Shown here piece by piece: positions 12,058 to 23,945 of a stretch of 64,000 bases of DNA; positions within the stretch are counted from its first letter, which is position 1; every line of letters begins with the position of its first letter. Below the pieces are notes generated by a model that was given only the letters and a program-made list of their open reading frames with translations, was not told the origin of the DNA and did no database searches. Where the stretch lies: positions 117,248,869 to 117,312,868 of the forward strand of contig CM060843.1 in the NCBI GenBank assembly GCA_030762175.1, in the 5' to 3' direction. The DNA is from Metallyticus violacea (lineage: Eukaryota > Arthropoda > Insecta > Mantodea > Metallyticidae). The position numbers were made by a program, and so were the translations under genes.

Positions 12058-13581
12058 TTTATAATGTTCTTCTTAAGGAAGTCATGTTACTTACTTTAAG
12101 CACCTAATCTTTTATTTTAGTTTAGTTGTTAAAATCGCGGAATAGTTATTATGGCAAATGTGCCCCAAGCCCTTTCATGTTGTAGGTACTTTGGATATTT
12201 TAACAGTCACAGTTTTGTGCACTGTAACAGAGAAATATTTTAAATGTCTTATATATAAGATCACACGATAATATCGTGTGTTTCATTAGCTTTCGGTCCT
12301 TGATTTTGTTTTATAACCTGCAAGCCATTGTACGGAAATCAGTGGCATTTAAATTGGACGTACCTGAGGACACGGTCTTCAATTATTGGAAGTTGAAACT
12401 ATTCACCCTCAAATCAATAGTCATCCTCGTGTCCTACATATTTTTTTCTTGCAGTTCCACCTCAGTATTTGCCTTGTTGCAATATGGTTCCCCTTTTAGC
12501 ATATAAAAATCTGCAGGAAAAATGTCAGGCGACCTTGAGAGATAAAGTCCTTACAGAAGTAGCAAGATAATTTTCATGATGGATATACTGCGATTCTCTA
12601 TTTAGTAATTTGAGGCCCTTTCTCGAGAAATATTTACATTTCTGACAGTAGTTGTAGTATTACTCGTGGTCTAGTATTACATCTGTTATCATTATTTCCT
12701 TTGATATCTAACGTTTAATGCTTTGTTACCGTATCCTCAATAGAGATGGCTGAAAATAATTTTAACTACTCCCATTGTTCTCATTTGGGAAGATATAACT
12801 TGAAATTTTGCTGCCGAAGGACATATCACTGCCGCATCAATGCTTTATTATTGTAGCGTGATCATAAACATAACAATAGTGCACCTGGCGATTTTATGAA
12901 ACAGCATTGTTTACCCATGAGATCCTATTAGTCGAAGTACACACTGATCCACAGTTCATTTGTTGTTCGACACTTGCTTCGGTTGTTTTGCCCTTATTGG
13001 TGATATTTAAGGCCATCACGGAGTAAGCGCTCTCGCTTTCTTTAATAAACCGATGAAATGTTTGCGGACATTTAGATTGATAAAGAAGCACAGATGCTAT
13101 AAATAGGTGCCTACCATCCAGGTAAGTACCAACAACACTCAATAATCTCTTGGGGCTATTGGATAGCACCTCAAATGTACATGCACCAAAATGAACAGAA
13201 ATAGATCCTTTTGAAACAGTAATCAGATTTTTCTATTTCTTCTTCTAGATGCTTGCGACACTAGATATATAAGATCTATTGCTTGTGCGAAAAAAATTTT
13301 GAGTGCTGTAATTGTGAATGACGGAGATTTCATGGGTATAGAGCATCTGCGGTTTAATCCGCGACCTGAGGAAAACTGCCTAATAAAATGCACTCTCCCA
13401 TATTTATTGGCAAATGCTATTTCTCATTTAGTCTAGGATACAGGACTTTGTCTTGTAGTCTTATCGTTTAACATTCTCCGTGATTATAATCTGACGATTT
13501 CAGGTCGGAAAATTTAGTGGGCTACATGTCGTTATTGATGGCTCTATCTCCGAACTCTTCATGAATTACCTGCGGAGAAAC

Positions 13582-13582
<1 letters not shown>
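12058..13582. other. No gene recognised
   Basis: No recognisable coding segment or repeat. Open frames up to 91 codons show no known motifs. Confidence 0.4.

Positions 13583-13637
<55 letters not shown>
13583..13637 (+). repeat. (GT)n microsatellite
   Basis: About 27 uninterrupted GT units. The Cys-Val open frame through it is an artefact. Confidence 0.97.
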
Positions 13638-14002
13638 TCTCGTTGAGGAGTCTTGCGAAAACACGAAATTACGTCCATTAAAGTTAACTAGCAAAAATAG
13701 CTGTAAAATTACTTGCATTTGCTTATGGCTTTTAATGTTTTCCTAAAAATATGAGGCTATTATTCTGCCACCACTAACTGCCTATCATCTTGTTTTTATC
13801 ATGAAAGAGTTCCAGGTAGAATTTTCTGAGCTTCAATATCGAAGGTTTTCGAATTAACATATCCGTGTGCTTTCTTGTAAAACAGATGGGGTTAGGATTT
13901 ATTTCTCCGTAATATTTTAAGTCAAACCCATTCTAAAAGTTAAGGGGACTAAAGGACCAATCGGTTTCATTTTTCGGCACTGCATAATTTGTTTGTTTTA
14001 AC

Positions 14003-14702
14003 TTAAGGGCACTTGGTATGTGCTGAACCTCAACAGAATACAAGCTGCATTTTGCAAAAAACGTATACTGCCTAACCAAATGTACATATTATCATTTATT
14101 AAGTAATTGTGGCTAAATTAGAAAATCTTTTTTTAACTTTATGCTAATCTAAATTAGTAGTGTGTTAAAATTTTTTTAATAAACAAGATAAACGTTTTTT
14201 TTATTTATGCTGCTTTACCTGCGTTTTTCTACAATCCATTAATCTCAGCTTCCTAAAATTTTTCCAATCAGTTTACAAACATGTTACATAGCATTGCTGG
14301 TAAAATACTTAATTCAAATCTATAGTACAAATTTAGAAAAATATATGCATATATTGTCACCACTTAATGCACATTTTAAACCATATTTGATTTTTACAGA
14401 ACTCTCGTGCATGAATACGAAGTTAAAAAGCGTTCACCGCTACATGGAGCAGTGATTTGAACATGCACAAAAAATGTATAGAGCTCTGTCTTACTGCAAA
14501 TGACAAAATTGAATAGGAGTGGGGTTCTGTAGTATGTTGTGTAAAAGCATGGTGATCATATTTAAATTGTCAGTAATATTGATTTATGTCCCAAACATAC
14601 AAAAATTATATTTTGGGTACAATCTGGGAACGATGTAATGTCATATTATGCATAAAAACAAAAATGAAGTTTTTGGCCCAAAATCTCTACCAGTGTCCTT
14701 AA
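14003..14702. mobile_element. TTAA-flanked non-autonomous element (piggyBac-like MITE candidate)
   Basis: TTAA occurs at both boundaries (14003-14006 and 14699-14702). The inner ends are inverted repeats of each other over about 14 bases: GGGCACTTGGTATG on the left, and GGACACTGGTAGAG on the right when read inward. The 0.69-kb interior is AT-rich and non-coding. TTAA duplication with short inverted repeats is typical of piggyBac-type elements. A related TTAAGGGGACT sequence at 13940 could be an alternative left end. Superfamily assignment is inference. Confidence 0.45.
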
Positions 14703-14921
14703 GTAGCTTCTTAGCCTCTCGTATGGAGATGTGCGAAATTCGTTTGGCGAGATATTTTTAAGCATCCATTTAGTGTCTACTCTCCTAAGAGTCTGCATAC
14801 CCCACCGCCGTTAGGCTATTATAACAAGTCTCTTCTCTCTTCTAAATGTTGATCAAGGACAAGCTAACTTTATGCTGACGATTAGACTACAACTGCGTGT
14901 CCAACTACAATAAGTTTATTA

Positions 14922-15150
14922 TTTTATGGTGTTTAAGCACTTAGGCAGCAATACAGGCGGTGGACCTAATAATATGAGATGAAATATTTGGAAAAGGACA
15001 TATTGTTGGGGGGAGGTAGCATACCAGGCCTAAGTTTAGGGAACCTCCCCGACATTTATCATTGATAAGGACTAAGAAAAACCTGACTCAGTGAAGACGG
15101 TCCTGATGAAAATTGTACCATAGACCTTCAATTTACGAGTTAGAGCATAT
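14922..15150 (-). mobile_element. SINE-B copy, old and degraded
   Basis: Inverted copy recognised by the body segment CAGGCCTAAGTTTAGGG near 15033, the following ACCTCCCCGACATTTATCATT and the remains of the pyrimidine stretch. Head boxes are strongly diverged. Confidence 0.75.
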
Positions 15151-17468
15151 TCACTTTTTACGCAACATAAGATACATGTAATGGTAATTTGAAAGCATGC
15201 TAAAGATGAAGTCTTAAATGTTGGTAAGAAGCGCTTATTTTACATTGTAGCGGTCGACAAAAGAATTTTAAATTACCTATAAACACTTAAGTTAGTATCA
15301 TATAAGAGCCGAAATACTTGCAATATTTTCCCACTGGCTTTAACTCCATACGATCAGCTACAAATATTTCAGTACTCTACCTTGGTCTGTGTTTCAGTTT
15401 CATATTTTCGTCTAATACTCCAATTTCGCGATTCTGTTTGAGAAGTCAACAGACTGTAAGATTCTGTTAGCAGTTTCACAAGCAGATAAACTTACAATGT
15501 CTTACACTACAATGCCACTTCTGTTCCCAAACGTAAACTGATTATCCATGTCATCTTACTAAATTGATTAATTGCAACTTAAAAATTAATAACTTTTTCC
15601 TCTAATCAGATACAGGTTCTATAATTATAATAATTTGTTCATTTTTTTCAGTAGTGGGTACTTTTTCTGATCTCCCATTCTATTTATGTGGTGAAAGATG
15701 GTATATATTTTTTTCTTAACGCCCCATTAAACTCGTAACATTCAAAGATTCTGTACTAGACATAAATCATAATTGAACCTAATCTCATATTAAAATATAT
15801 TTCTGCTCTCGGATTATTCAAAATTTCCTCCGTTACATAAAAAAAGTTTGTCAAACCGATGTCTGGCAATTACCGAATTGTTTTAATAGTAGCTTCATGC
15901 CTTGAAGTTATTCAATCTACTAACGACATTCTAGTGTCGTCCAGCGGGAACCAGGAACACTCAACATTAAAGAAGAAGAAAAAAAAAACTACTCTGTAGA
16001 TAAAGACAGCAAGTTCCTTGCTTTCTTTTTTTTTCTGTCATTTTTCCACACCGTTTGATATTAACAGTGGCAGACATCCTTGTTAATTTTCAACATCGAT
16101 GATGGGGCCTACATGTGCATATAGCTTCCCTTGTACTGGAGGGTTAACTTTAGAACAAAGTTGGCTGTGATGGAAGGGAGGAGGAGGGTATAGAAACTTT
16201 GTTTCCGCCCTTCGTTGCAAGTGTCAACAATCAGAAAGTGAACATTTATAAAGACATCAAAGTTTTGGTACAGTCAGTAAAGAAGCTAGCGGAGTTAGCA
16301 AGAGAGGGGAAGCTGTTCTCAGTGTGGGTGACTTAGACGACGCGGTTTAGAAATACAAGTAGGAGAAGGGGAGACAAAAGTTATGTGAACAGGCACCAAG
16401 AAAAGAAAGCGTCTTTAGAGGAGAAAACCGTGCTTTGGTTAAAACTCACAAGATTCTTTGAGAAAGGAAGCGTGTACATTTTCCCATTGTTATTAAAGTG
16501 CAACAACTTTGGAGAAGGAAGGGAGTTAAATTTCCTAAACTATCTTACAACGATTTAACATGTTTTACGAGCGTCTTAACTTTTCAATAAACAAATTTAC
16601 ATATCTACATAAATGCTAATAGATCTATTCGCATTATTGAGGAGTAATATAACAAATTGCATTAATAAAGTTGTTGGTAAAAAAGTATAATTCTATTTTC
16701 TTAAATTGAATTATTCTATGAATATTCGAAAAGACCAGAAATAATTATCCATTAACAGGAAATCATGTGCACACTCTTATATTATGTATTATATTGTGAA
16801 ATATCTGAAATTTCCAATTATTTTTTTTAAAGTTTACTATGTATATAATATCATGTGTTAAAACTACTATTATACTTTTATCTCAGGTTATATATACGTA
16901 TACATTCTTTTTAAAAAAATTAAGAAAGTGTTAGAAAACGATGTAGCAAAAAGGGCAATTTATATATCTTTTCTTACAATCTATCTAAACCTATAAATTC
17001 CTTGTGTTTTAAAGGTCTTCTTTAAGAAATAAAACTATTATTTTAAAGCTAGGTTTATAAAACTTAGTAGAGAAATTTTTTTTAAATTTTATGACAAAGT
17101 AATAGCTATTTTATTTTATTGGAATTGTTTTAAAAGTGATGTAAACCATGACCAAAATCTAATAATATAATTAGTGCATAAATTATTATACATATTGTAG
17201 AAAAACCAAAAAATTTGAGATATTTGAAAGTGCACAATTTGATATAAAGTGGATACTTCGTAAGCAGCTTGTTCCCTTAAATGTAAATAGGTTGATGATT
17301 TAGCAAAATATTTTTTTTAAACTGTCAAAACATTGGAAATTTATAATTTGAACTTTATGCCAAAAGGCATGGCACATTTTGGAATTTTTTTTCATACAGT
17401 TAAGCAGATTAGTATAATTTTCTTTCAATTATTCGCGAAACTTTCGTTCAAAAGTTTAGGTTTTATAC
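15151..17468. other. No gene recognised
   Basis: Long AT-rich stretch. The part 16560-17450 is extremely AT-rich. No supported feature. Confidence 0.45.
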
Positions 17469-17879
17469 AGCGCTGCTGTTATAAATCTTGTTCGTTTAGG
17501 TAGTGTTTTACGTCTCGGTCACTGCACATGGCGTAGCCCACTATATTTAAAATCGCTTCTTATAATCACATCTTACATAAGATTCTGGATATCACCCTCC
17601 ATCGGCTAAACAGACATTGCATCATTGTGATTAATTTGATCAAATGCACAGAACAACTTCATTCTTGTTTAAAGTAAAGTTTACAGGACAAAATGCGTTT
17701 CTGTAGAGTCAATCATTTTACTATCTGCGCAAATAAATGTATATTTCTTTGACACTTCAGAAAATAGGTTAAGAAAGTGACGTTCAAGGACGTGATAATG
17801 GGGAAAGCGAAGCAGGGCAAAGCCTAGTAACCAAGATGTAAAACACCGCGTGAGCGGACAAGGTTATGACTATAGCCCT
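17469..17879 (-). mobile_element. Inverted-repeat DNA transposon relic/MITE (family TIR-1)
   Basis: The left end (17469-17530) and right end (17820-17879) are inverted repeats of each other over about 55-60 bp. Shared parts read inward: GTTATAA, CTTGTTCG, GTGTTTTAC and TCGGTCACT/TTGGTTACT. The interior shares TTGACTCTAC...AAA.GCATTTT with the copy at 37.0-37.8 kb, in opposite orientation. About 0.41 kb long, no transposase left. Target-site duplication not resolved. Confidence 0.7.
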
Positions 17880-18925
17880 AATGATGATTCAGAATATCTG
17901 GAGTTGGAGAAGAGGTGGTAGTTACATGATAATATCTTTACATAACTACAAGATAAAACAAAATAATAAAAAATAAAAATATAACCACATAAATTTAAAA
18001 AGGTGTGCCCACAACAATTATATTAGAATTATCGGCTACTTACTCCAAACCTCTAAAAGTAGAGTTGGATATTTTGCATAAGGGTCAAGGAATTTTTATT
18101 GGTGTGCTTGCAAGTTATCTTGTGTCCAGAACAGATCAATATTAACAGGGTTTCCATATATCTAATATAAAATCTTACGTCTGCATGTGAAGCAGGAAAT
18201 AAGGCTGCCTTTATTAGTTGAATAACTAAAGGCTGCAGAGCTATATTTATAAAGGCATTAGATTTGATAAGGATAATTATTATGTATAGGTATAAGAAAT
18301 ATCTTAGAGATAGGTATCAGAAATAGAAATAATTTGTAACTTGTAACTTACAAAAGGGTTTTGTATACATTTTGTGTAAAATATGTGAGAAAGAGACAGA
18401 TGTATACTTAACGACTCGTCCGCAGACCGCTGCTTAGACAAGGCTGAAGAAAGGGTAAACTATCTTTTGTTAGGTCACAAACCTTCTACCCAGGAAATAC
18501 TTAGGAGTTGACAATAAGAGAAACATGTGGCCGTAACGGGACAGTATTTAACAAAGTCAGACGTAGCAATAATTTAAGAGAAAGTGAAAATGTCAGAACG
18601 GAGACAAAAATGTTTCATTACAGGAAAGCCGAAAAACAGCCCATCAACACGTGCCGTATTTCTGAGAACATTTGGAAGTCTACAAACTAAGGAAGGCAAA
18701 AGAATATCAATAGAAATCAGAATGTAAGGAAAGGGCCGAGATTTATGACAGGCTGTTCTGGGAAAATTCAAGTTCGTGGGAAGACATTAGATCAGGGGGA
18801 AAGAATAATTCTAGCCAATGGTCTTCGGATAATAGTTAACGAATCAGGAGAACTTAAATACAAATAAATAATTTTAGGATAGCCAATGATGAACATATAA
18901 CACAGAAATAGATAAAATACAAGGG
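17880..18925. other. No gene recognised; may include the U3 part of an LTR
   Basis: If the LTR-like element downstream is real, its U3 could begin in this stretch (for example at TGTTAGGTCAC near 18467), but the corresponding part is not shared by the second copy, so the boundary is unknown. Confidence 0.3.
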
Positions 18926-19450
18926 AATTTAATTTAGCGAAAGGCGTGGCGATGTAGTAGAAAAACTAGAGTGCAGAAGTCAGAGAGTTATTCATAGATT
19001 CACATTCAGACATTCAGTAGACATTCACAGATTCATTCACATTCAGACATTCAGTAGAGATACACTCACAGATTTACATTCACACTCGCAGAAGTCAGAC
19101 ATCCAAACATTCATACGAGACACGAGAGGATACAGAAGCCGGCAGCCTAAGTCACACCAAAGCAGTCCGCCTAAGTCACACGAAAACAATCAGTTCAAGT
19201 CATTTCTAAAGCCAGTCTGGGGGAGTAGCGAAGTCAGCGGCGAACAGTCAGGAAGTACTTTACATGTGAATAAAATATTTTAAACAAGTCATCCTGGTGT
19301 ATTTTTGGGCAACACATTTCTCGTTCCCGTGGATCTATACTGATCCGCGAAACACTCCAGTGGACCCTGAGATCACAAACTAAACAGAGTTGGAGCAAAC
19401 ACCATCCGGTGAGCAGCCCGGGCAGACATCGAAACCACGATCAGCTCAGC
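18926..19450 (+). mobile_element. LTR-like interspersed repeat, copy 1
   Basis: Shares with the inverted sequence at 45460-45953 the ordered blocks GAATTTAATTTAGCGAAAGG, GGCGTGGCGATG, CAGTCAGGAAGTA, an AATAAA polyadenylation signal (19269-19274 here), GTGTATTTTTGGGC, CGTTCCCGTGGATCTA and CCACGATCAGC. An AATAAA followed by a conserved end and a conserved downstream leader is what one expects of LTR R-U5 plus leader. No gag or pol reading frame is visible. An internal run of near-identical ACATTCAGACATTCAGTAG units (18998-19050) is peculiar to this copy. It could be another type of interspersed repeat. Confidence 0.5.
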
Positions 19451-19811
19451 GATCAACCACGCCATCCCCCGAGCACCCATTAATTCCTGCTCCACATGAG
19501 ATGAGCAAAAGTTCTGCCACTAAATTGTTCCAATTATCACAATCATCATTGCAATTAAATAATCCTATTTCAATATTGTGTTTTATATTTTGCTGGTGTA
19601 AATTTTGTCTTGACTGATGTTAATAAACATTATTAATTCTTGACTAATATGGTACAGGTGAAAAAGATTAGAAATAACTTAAGATTTTGTAGCCTCCTGT
19701 GTGAAAGCATTTCCATTTAACGCATTAACAGCCGTGTTCGCGTCCAACACGCACTAACTCACTCACTACCTACGATATTGCCCGTGCTTAAGACTAAGCA
19801 TTGCGCACAAC

Positions 19812-20117
19812 TTGTTCAAGATATTCGACCTAGACGGTTATTCTGACCTAGACGGTTGTTCTTCGTGCTTCTATGGATGCACACATACGCTCAACTGTGA
19901 AAGCTCTCAAACGTGTAAAGTGATTTGCAACGGATACGCAGTTCGTAGTAACTGTAACGGACCTGTCGTCCCTCTCAGAAAAGGTTTATATCTGTTAACG
20001 CATGTTACATCCAACAACCTAATTAACGTAATTACAAAAAGGAAGAAAAAAAAAGGGATGAAAGATAAAGAAACAAAAAGATTTTCCTATGAAGTAAAAC
20101 AACAGAATTTGTTGTAG
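19812..20117 (+). other. Unrecognised 101-codon open frame, Cys-rich N-terminal half
   Basis: The frame from ATG 19812 to TAG 20115 has several cysteines between residues 16 and 49 (pattern CSSC, GC, NC, TCKVIC, NC) followed by a Lys-rich tail. No signal peptide, splice context or homologous family is recognised. It is close to the longest frame expected by chance here and follows LTR-like sequence, so it may well be non-coding. Confidence 0.15.
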
Positions 20118-20291
20118 TATTATTTTACGTAAAATTATTACTGGTGCCCTTGTTGCTGCTGCAGCGGAAAAGGGAATAGATCTAGCAGAGTTTATGCTAC
20201 ATTAATAATCCATTTCTTGTTTATTTAACACACACATATATACATATAAAACAATAACTAGAAAAGCAGGAAAGAATAAACACTAAAAGAA

Positions 20292-20388
20292 AAAAAGTCA
20301 CAGATTAGTAATGGCTATATTTCGAACTGCTTGAGTTCTTCTATGGCAAGCATTTCGAAATATAGCGATTACTAACCTGTGGCTTTTT
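20292..20388. ncRNA. Long bulge-free hairpin (candidate small-RNA precursor or fold-back element)
   Basis: The left arm 20292-20333 pairs with the right arm 20347-20388 over 42 positions: 38 Watson-Crick pairs, one G-U and three single mismatches, with no bulges, closed by a 13-nt loop. Key matching arms: TTAGTAAT.GCTATATTTCGAA on the left and TTCGAAATATAGC.ATTACTAA on the right. Length (about 97 nt) and symmetry fit an animal pre-miRNA-like hairpin. A fold-back transposon remnant would look similar. Nothing shows transcription, and the strand is undetermined. Confidence 0.4.
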
Positions 20389-20603
20389 GTTAATGATTTG
20401 CCCTTTTTTGATTTTCCTAGTTATTGTTATTTTAGTTACATTGTTAATAGTGTTACATTATTTTTCATTTATATTAATATGTGTGTGTGCGTGTGTGTGT
20501 TTCATAACATCCAAATATTTGGTATGTTGAACAAGGGTTGTGATAAAATATGTTTTACTTGTACCACCAAATTTTTCTTTAAAATACCGCATATATTTTA
20601 AAG

Positions 20604-20935
20604 GTCGAGGAAGATTATTAACGCTTTTTAGACTTTAGTGGAGTCAAAAGTAAACCGAACATTGTAGAAAATTTTATTACAGATGGAATGGAACCACCCT
20701 CAAGGTAAACTATTTGGGAGTGGCAATTTCTGCCAACATTCGTACCACTTTTCCAAAGAGTACGCAAAAAGAGAATGCCTCCTCAGATTTATTAATTATT
20801 GCATGTTTCGTTCGCTCTTGTCTCTCGATTTTTGCTTTACCTTTTTAATTAAATATTTTTCAATAATATTTGGCGTACCTTCATATATGAGAAGGACGAT
20901 GGGTGTACTACAGTATTAAAAGGCGTTGCCATTGC
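20604..20935 (-). pseudogene. mariner-like transposase 3' relic, same family as 10.8 kb
   Basis: On the minus strand the segment SLEKWYECWQKLPLPNSL matches the mariner C-terminal pattern (FEKWKKRWDKC..). At DNA level 20604-20740 aligns with 10838-10980, sharing GAACAT..TGTAGAAA.TTTTATTACAG, GGAATGGAACC and CTCAAGGTAA/TTCAAAGTAA. No catalytic motif remains. Only the last part of the transposase and the 3' flank of the element survive. Confidence 0.65.
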
Positions 20936-22433
20936 GTAAAAAGTATGTTCATATTGATCTCTTTGTTACAAAAAGCATTTATGATCATATCTGGAATTAT
21001 AGCCTTAAATTTCCTCAAAATATTTTCTTGCAATTTCAAGAGATTTTTGCAACACAATTTCCTGTTTTGCATACCCATAGAAAAACATTTTCTGAATAGA
21101 ATCAGGCCTATTAGATCCTTTAAAAATGGCACAATCTTCAAGAAAGAAAATAATTTCAGTCATGCTGCCTGTGTAGGTAATGGAGGTGTTGCAGGTGAAA
21201 CTATTCTACTCAAATTGCTCTTCTCCAAATTATAAACAAACCTAAGATTTCGAAATATACTGCTGCATTTACTCCTGGAGGAAAAAAGCGCTGTGATAAA
21301 GAACGCCAAACTGCAGGCATTTCATCGTTGGAAGTGTAAGGTTTTTCATTATCTCAAACACGGGTATTCTGAGAATTAACGTGCCCATTTAAATGGACCT
21401 ATACATCGTCATAGTCACTTATATTCCAACATTCCTGGATGACAAATTGGAGAACAAAGTTTATTACTTGTATCCTTCGGTAACAAGCCACCGGCACTGG
21501 TCATGCTTTTCGTGTGTGTGCGACTTAACTGATTAAAGAAAGTGAGAGACTGAAAGCAAATATTACATGTATAGCCCCTAAGGAACACAGTATGCAGCCA
21601 TCAGCAAACTCTTGCCGTTTTAAAAGAAAGTTTCTTATGCTTCGGTACCTTCATTGTTATGTCTAGAAGCATCACTGAAAATTTCAAGGTAATCGACGAT
21701 AGTTAATTTTTTAGAAATACATAGGTACATAAGGAAAATGTAGTTTTGAGCATTTGAAATCAAAGAAAAAAATGTTAAAAACTCAGTCATAGCTCCAACC
21801 TGGAACCTAATGCATATCTACACTATTATTTATCTATTCAGACTTTACATCAGAAGAGCCAACAGCAAAAGTAAACTTTCCTCTAACTAATGATAAATTT
21901 TAGAGCCTTCTAGCTCAATGATTCGAAAACTAGATAATTTTGAAATCAGAAAATGTTAATTTACACAGATGTATTTTCAGATATTAAAATAAGTATTTCT
22001 AAGTTACAAATAAAAATAAAAGTAAACCATATAGTTAAGTAAAGTCAGAAATGTGCCTATTATAATTAATTTTGTTTTAGTTTTTGTAAATATTGTGTGT
22101 TGCATCAGAGATGTCCATTGAATTTACATTTTATTGAGGTAAGAATAGCTTGAGAGTTGCTATAAATGCGAGCGCTTTTGAAGAATGGTGACATCTTTAT
22201 ATATTATGAAACAACAGCCTCTTTGACTATGCTGGAACCGTCGGGTCGGCATAACGGAAGTGATCTTGACCTTTGTCTCAGTTTTCCTGTTTCACTAGTT
22301 CTTTGCACAGCGCAGGATAACCTGACTACAAGAAACGAACCTGTATTTCTAACTCAGGTCTAGGTAGTGAAAGTGAACCTTGACGTTCTTTCAAGTGAAA
22401 ACTTAAATATGTGTTATATATAATAGAGGTTCC
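20936..22433. other. No gene recognised
   Basis: Overlapping 110- and 77-codon open frames on opposite strands (20903-21235) have no motif. No repeat recognised. Confidence 0.4.
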
Positions 22434-22760
22434 ACGTCAACAATGATTAATTTTTTGGTTTAGTTTATTTATGGATGCTCTTTAACATCTCAGGTCATCA
22501 GCGTCCTATTCAGTTCAGGGCGTGAAACGGCCGACAAATTTTGCTCAGAGGTCTCTTATTTCAGGCTTGAGATTCTTTTTCGTACCGTAAATGTACAACA
22601 CGGTACCCACGGCTTTACTTCCCTTCCGAAGGAAGCCATACTTAGGACTTTTACGACCGAAAAAATCCATCTATTCTGGCCGGGTTTGAACCCGCGATCT
22701 TGGGTTTAGGAGGCAAGTATAGTTACCACTACATCACCAGGACCGACACGTCAACAATGA
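22434..22760 (-). mobile_element. SINE-A copy, full length with 13-bp target-site duplication
   Basis: The element proper is 22447-22747, inverted, with box B and box A near 22681 and 22720 and the 3' tail at the left. The perfect direct repeat ACGTCAACAATGA lies at 22434-22446 and 22748-22760, indicating a relatively recent insertion. Confidence 0.96.
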
Positions 22761-23887
22761 CGAGAGTAGCTGCAGTAGAAGCAGTTCGATATCCCAAAAT
22801 AATTCGAAATAAGAATCCGCTTTGCTTTGCTTAAGTATATTTTATAAAATATTAGAATTAAACTTTTCCAGTTGATAAATAAACATGTGCAGTATATGGT
22901 TAAATTTATTTTCTACATTTCTATGGTCCTTTTTACGACACAGCGGCCAAACTCAACAAAGTAATAAAGCAATATTTCAGAATCCATTGATTTGTTATTT
23001 TTCGATTGTAGTCCTCAACTAGACCGTTAAATTGGCGTGTACAATTTTACTCGGAAATCAATATAACCTGAAAAAATATTGTAAAATTTACGATATAAAT
23101 TGAAGAGGAAAGTGTGCGTGGATCTTTCCTAAACAAAAGAGGAAGATATGTGAAATTAGACCTATCGTCAAAATTTAGGATGGCTAAGAAGTCCTCTTAA
23201 TCACAATATACGATGTTTATTCAATAATTATAATAATAGCATTATATTTAATTACAAAGTGGCTTATGTATGTGTGTGTTCACTATCATATTGATCTCGC
23301 AGCCCCAAACGCCTCCATGTCTTTCTTGACAAGCTTTGGAGCATGGCAGGGGCGATGGTGCGAAACGTGTTCACAGCAACGCGTAATTCCGTGTTTAAAG
23401 TGTAGCTATAAGCTCACCGTTGGTGAATTTTCAGTGCAGTAAGCCCAGGACTTCGCGGTGGCACCCTGTAAAATGTTCACTAAGGAACTTGCTTCCCATC
23501 CTGCTATAGTCAAACAGTTCCAACACCTCTCTTGAATTTGTGGGATAAGTTCTAAATTGTGCAAATAGATGGTCATAAAAATTATGATCCGATATGCAAA
23601 GTGATGATATCATTATGTGTGGAGTGTTCTTTCTACCTCCCGCTTCTTATGTTTCGTGTTTGAAAATCATGTTAACAACGCGCAGGTCTACATCTGCATC
23701 TGATTAAAAGACCGACTTTTAAGTCAAACTTCACGAGGTTTTGCACTGTCATCCACGGAATACAAAGATTAGTAGATCGCCTATCCGTCGATTACAGTGA
23801 AATTTATTCATTTAAAGAAAGCATCATCTATGGGGTGGTCTGTTTTTAGCATTGTCTAAAGAAAAAAAAAGTTGAACTATGTGCGCC
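22761..23887. other. No gene recognised
   Basis: No recognisable feature. The left end belonging to the inverted-repeat family at 23888 was searched for and not found. Confidence 0.4.
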
Positions 23888-23945
23888 GCCGGTGAATAGC
23901 AGAGACGTAAAACACCGCATAACCACAAAAGGTTTAACTAGTCGG
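23888..23945. mobile_element. Lone end of a TIR-1 family element
   Basis: About 58 bp matching the right terminal inverted repeat of the 17.5-kb and 37-kb elements (GACGTAAAACACCGC, then ACAAAAGGTT.AACTA). The opposite end is absent nearby, so only a fragment remains. Confidence 0.6.

Noticed and set aside
19812..20117. Secreted Cys-rich peptide
   Set aside because: No signal peptide at the start and no known cysteine framework; kept only as a low-confidence open frame.
20903..21235. 110-codon open frame with an antisense 77-codon frame
   Set aside because: Both strands open in AT-rich DNA next to a mariner relic; no motif to choose between them.
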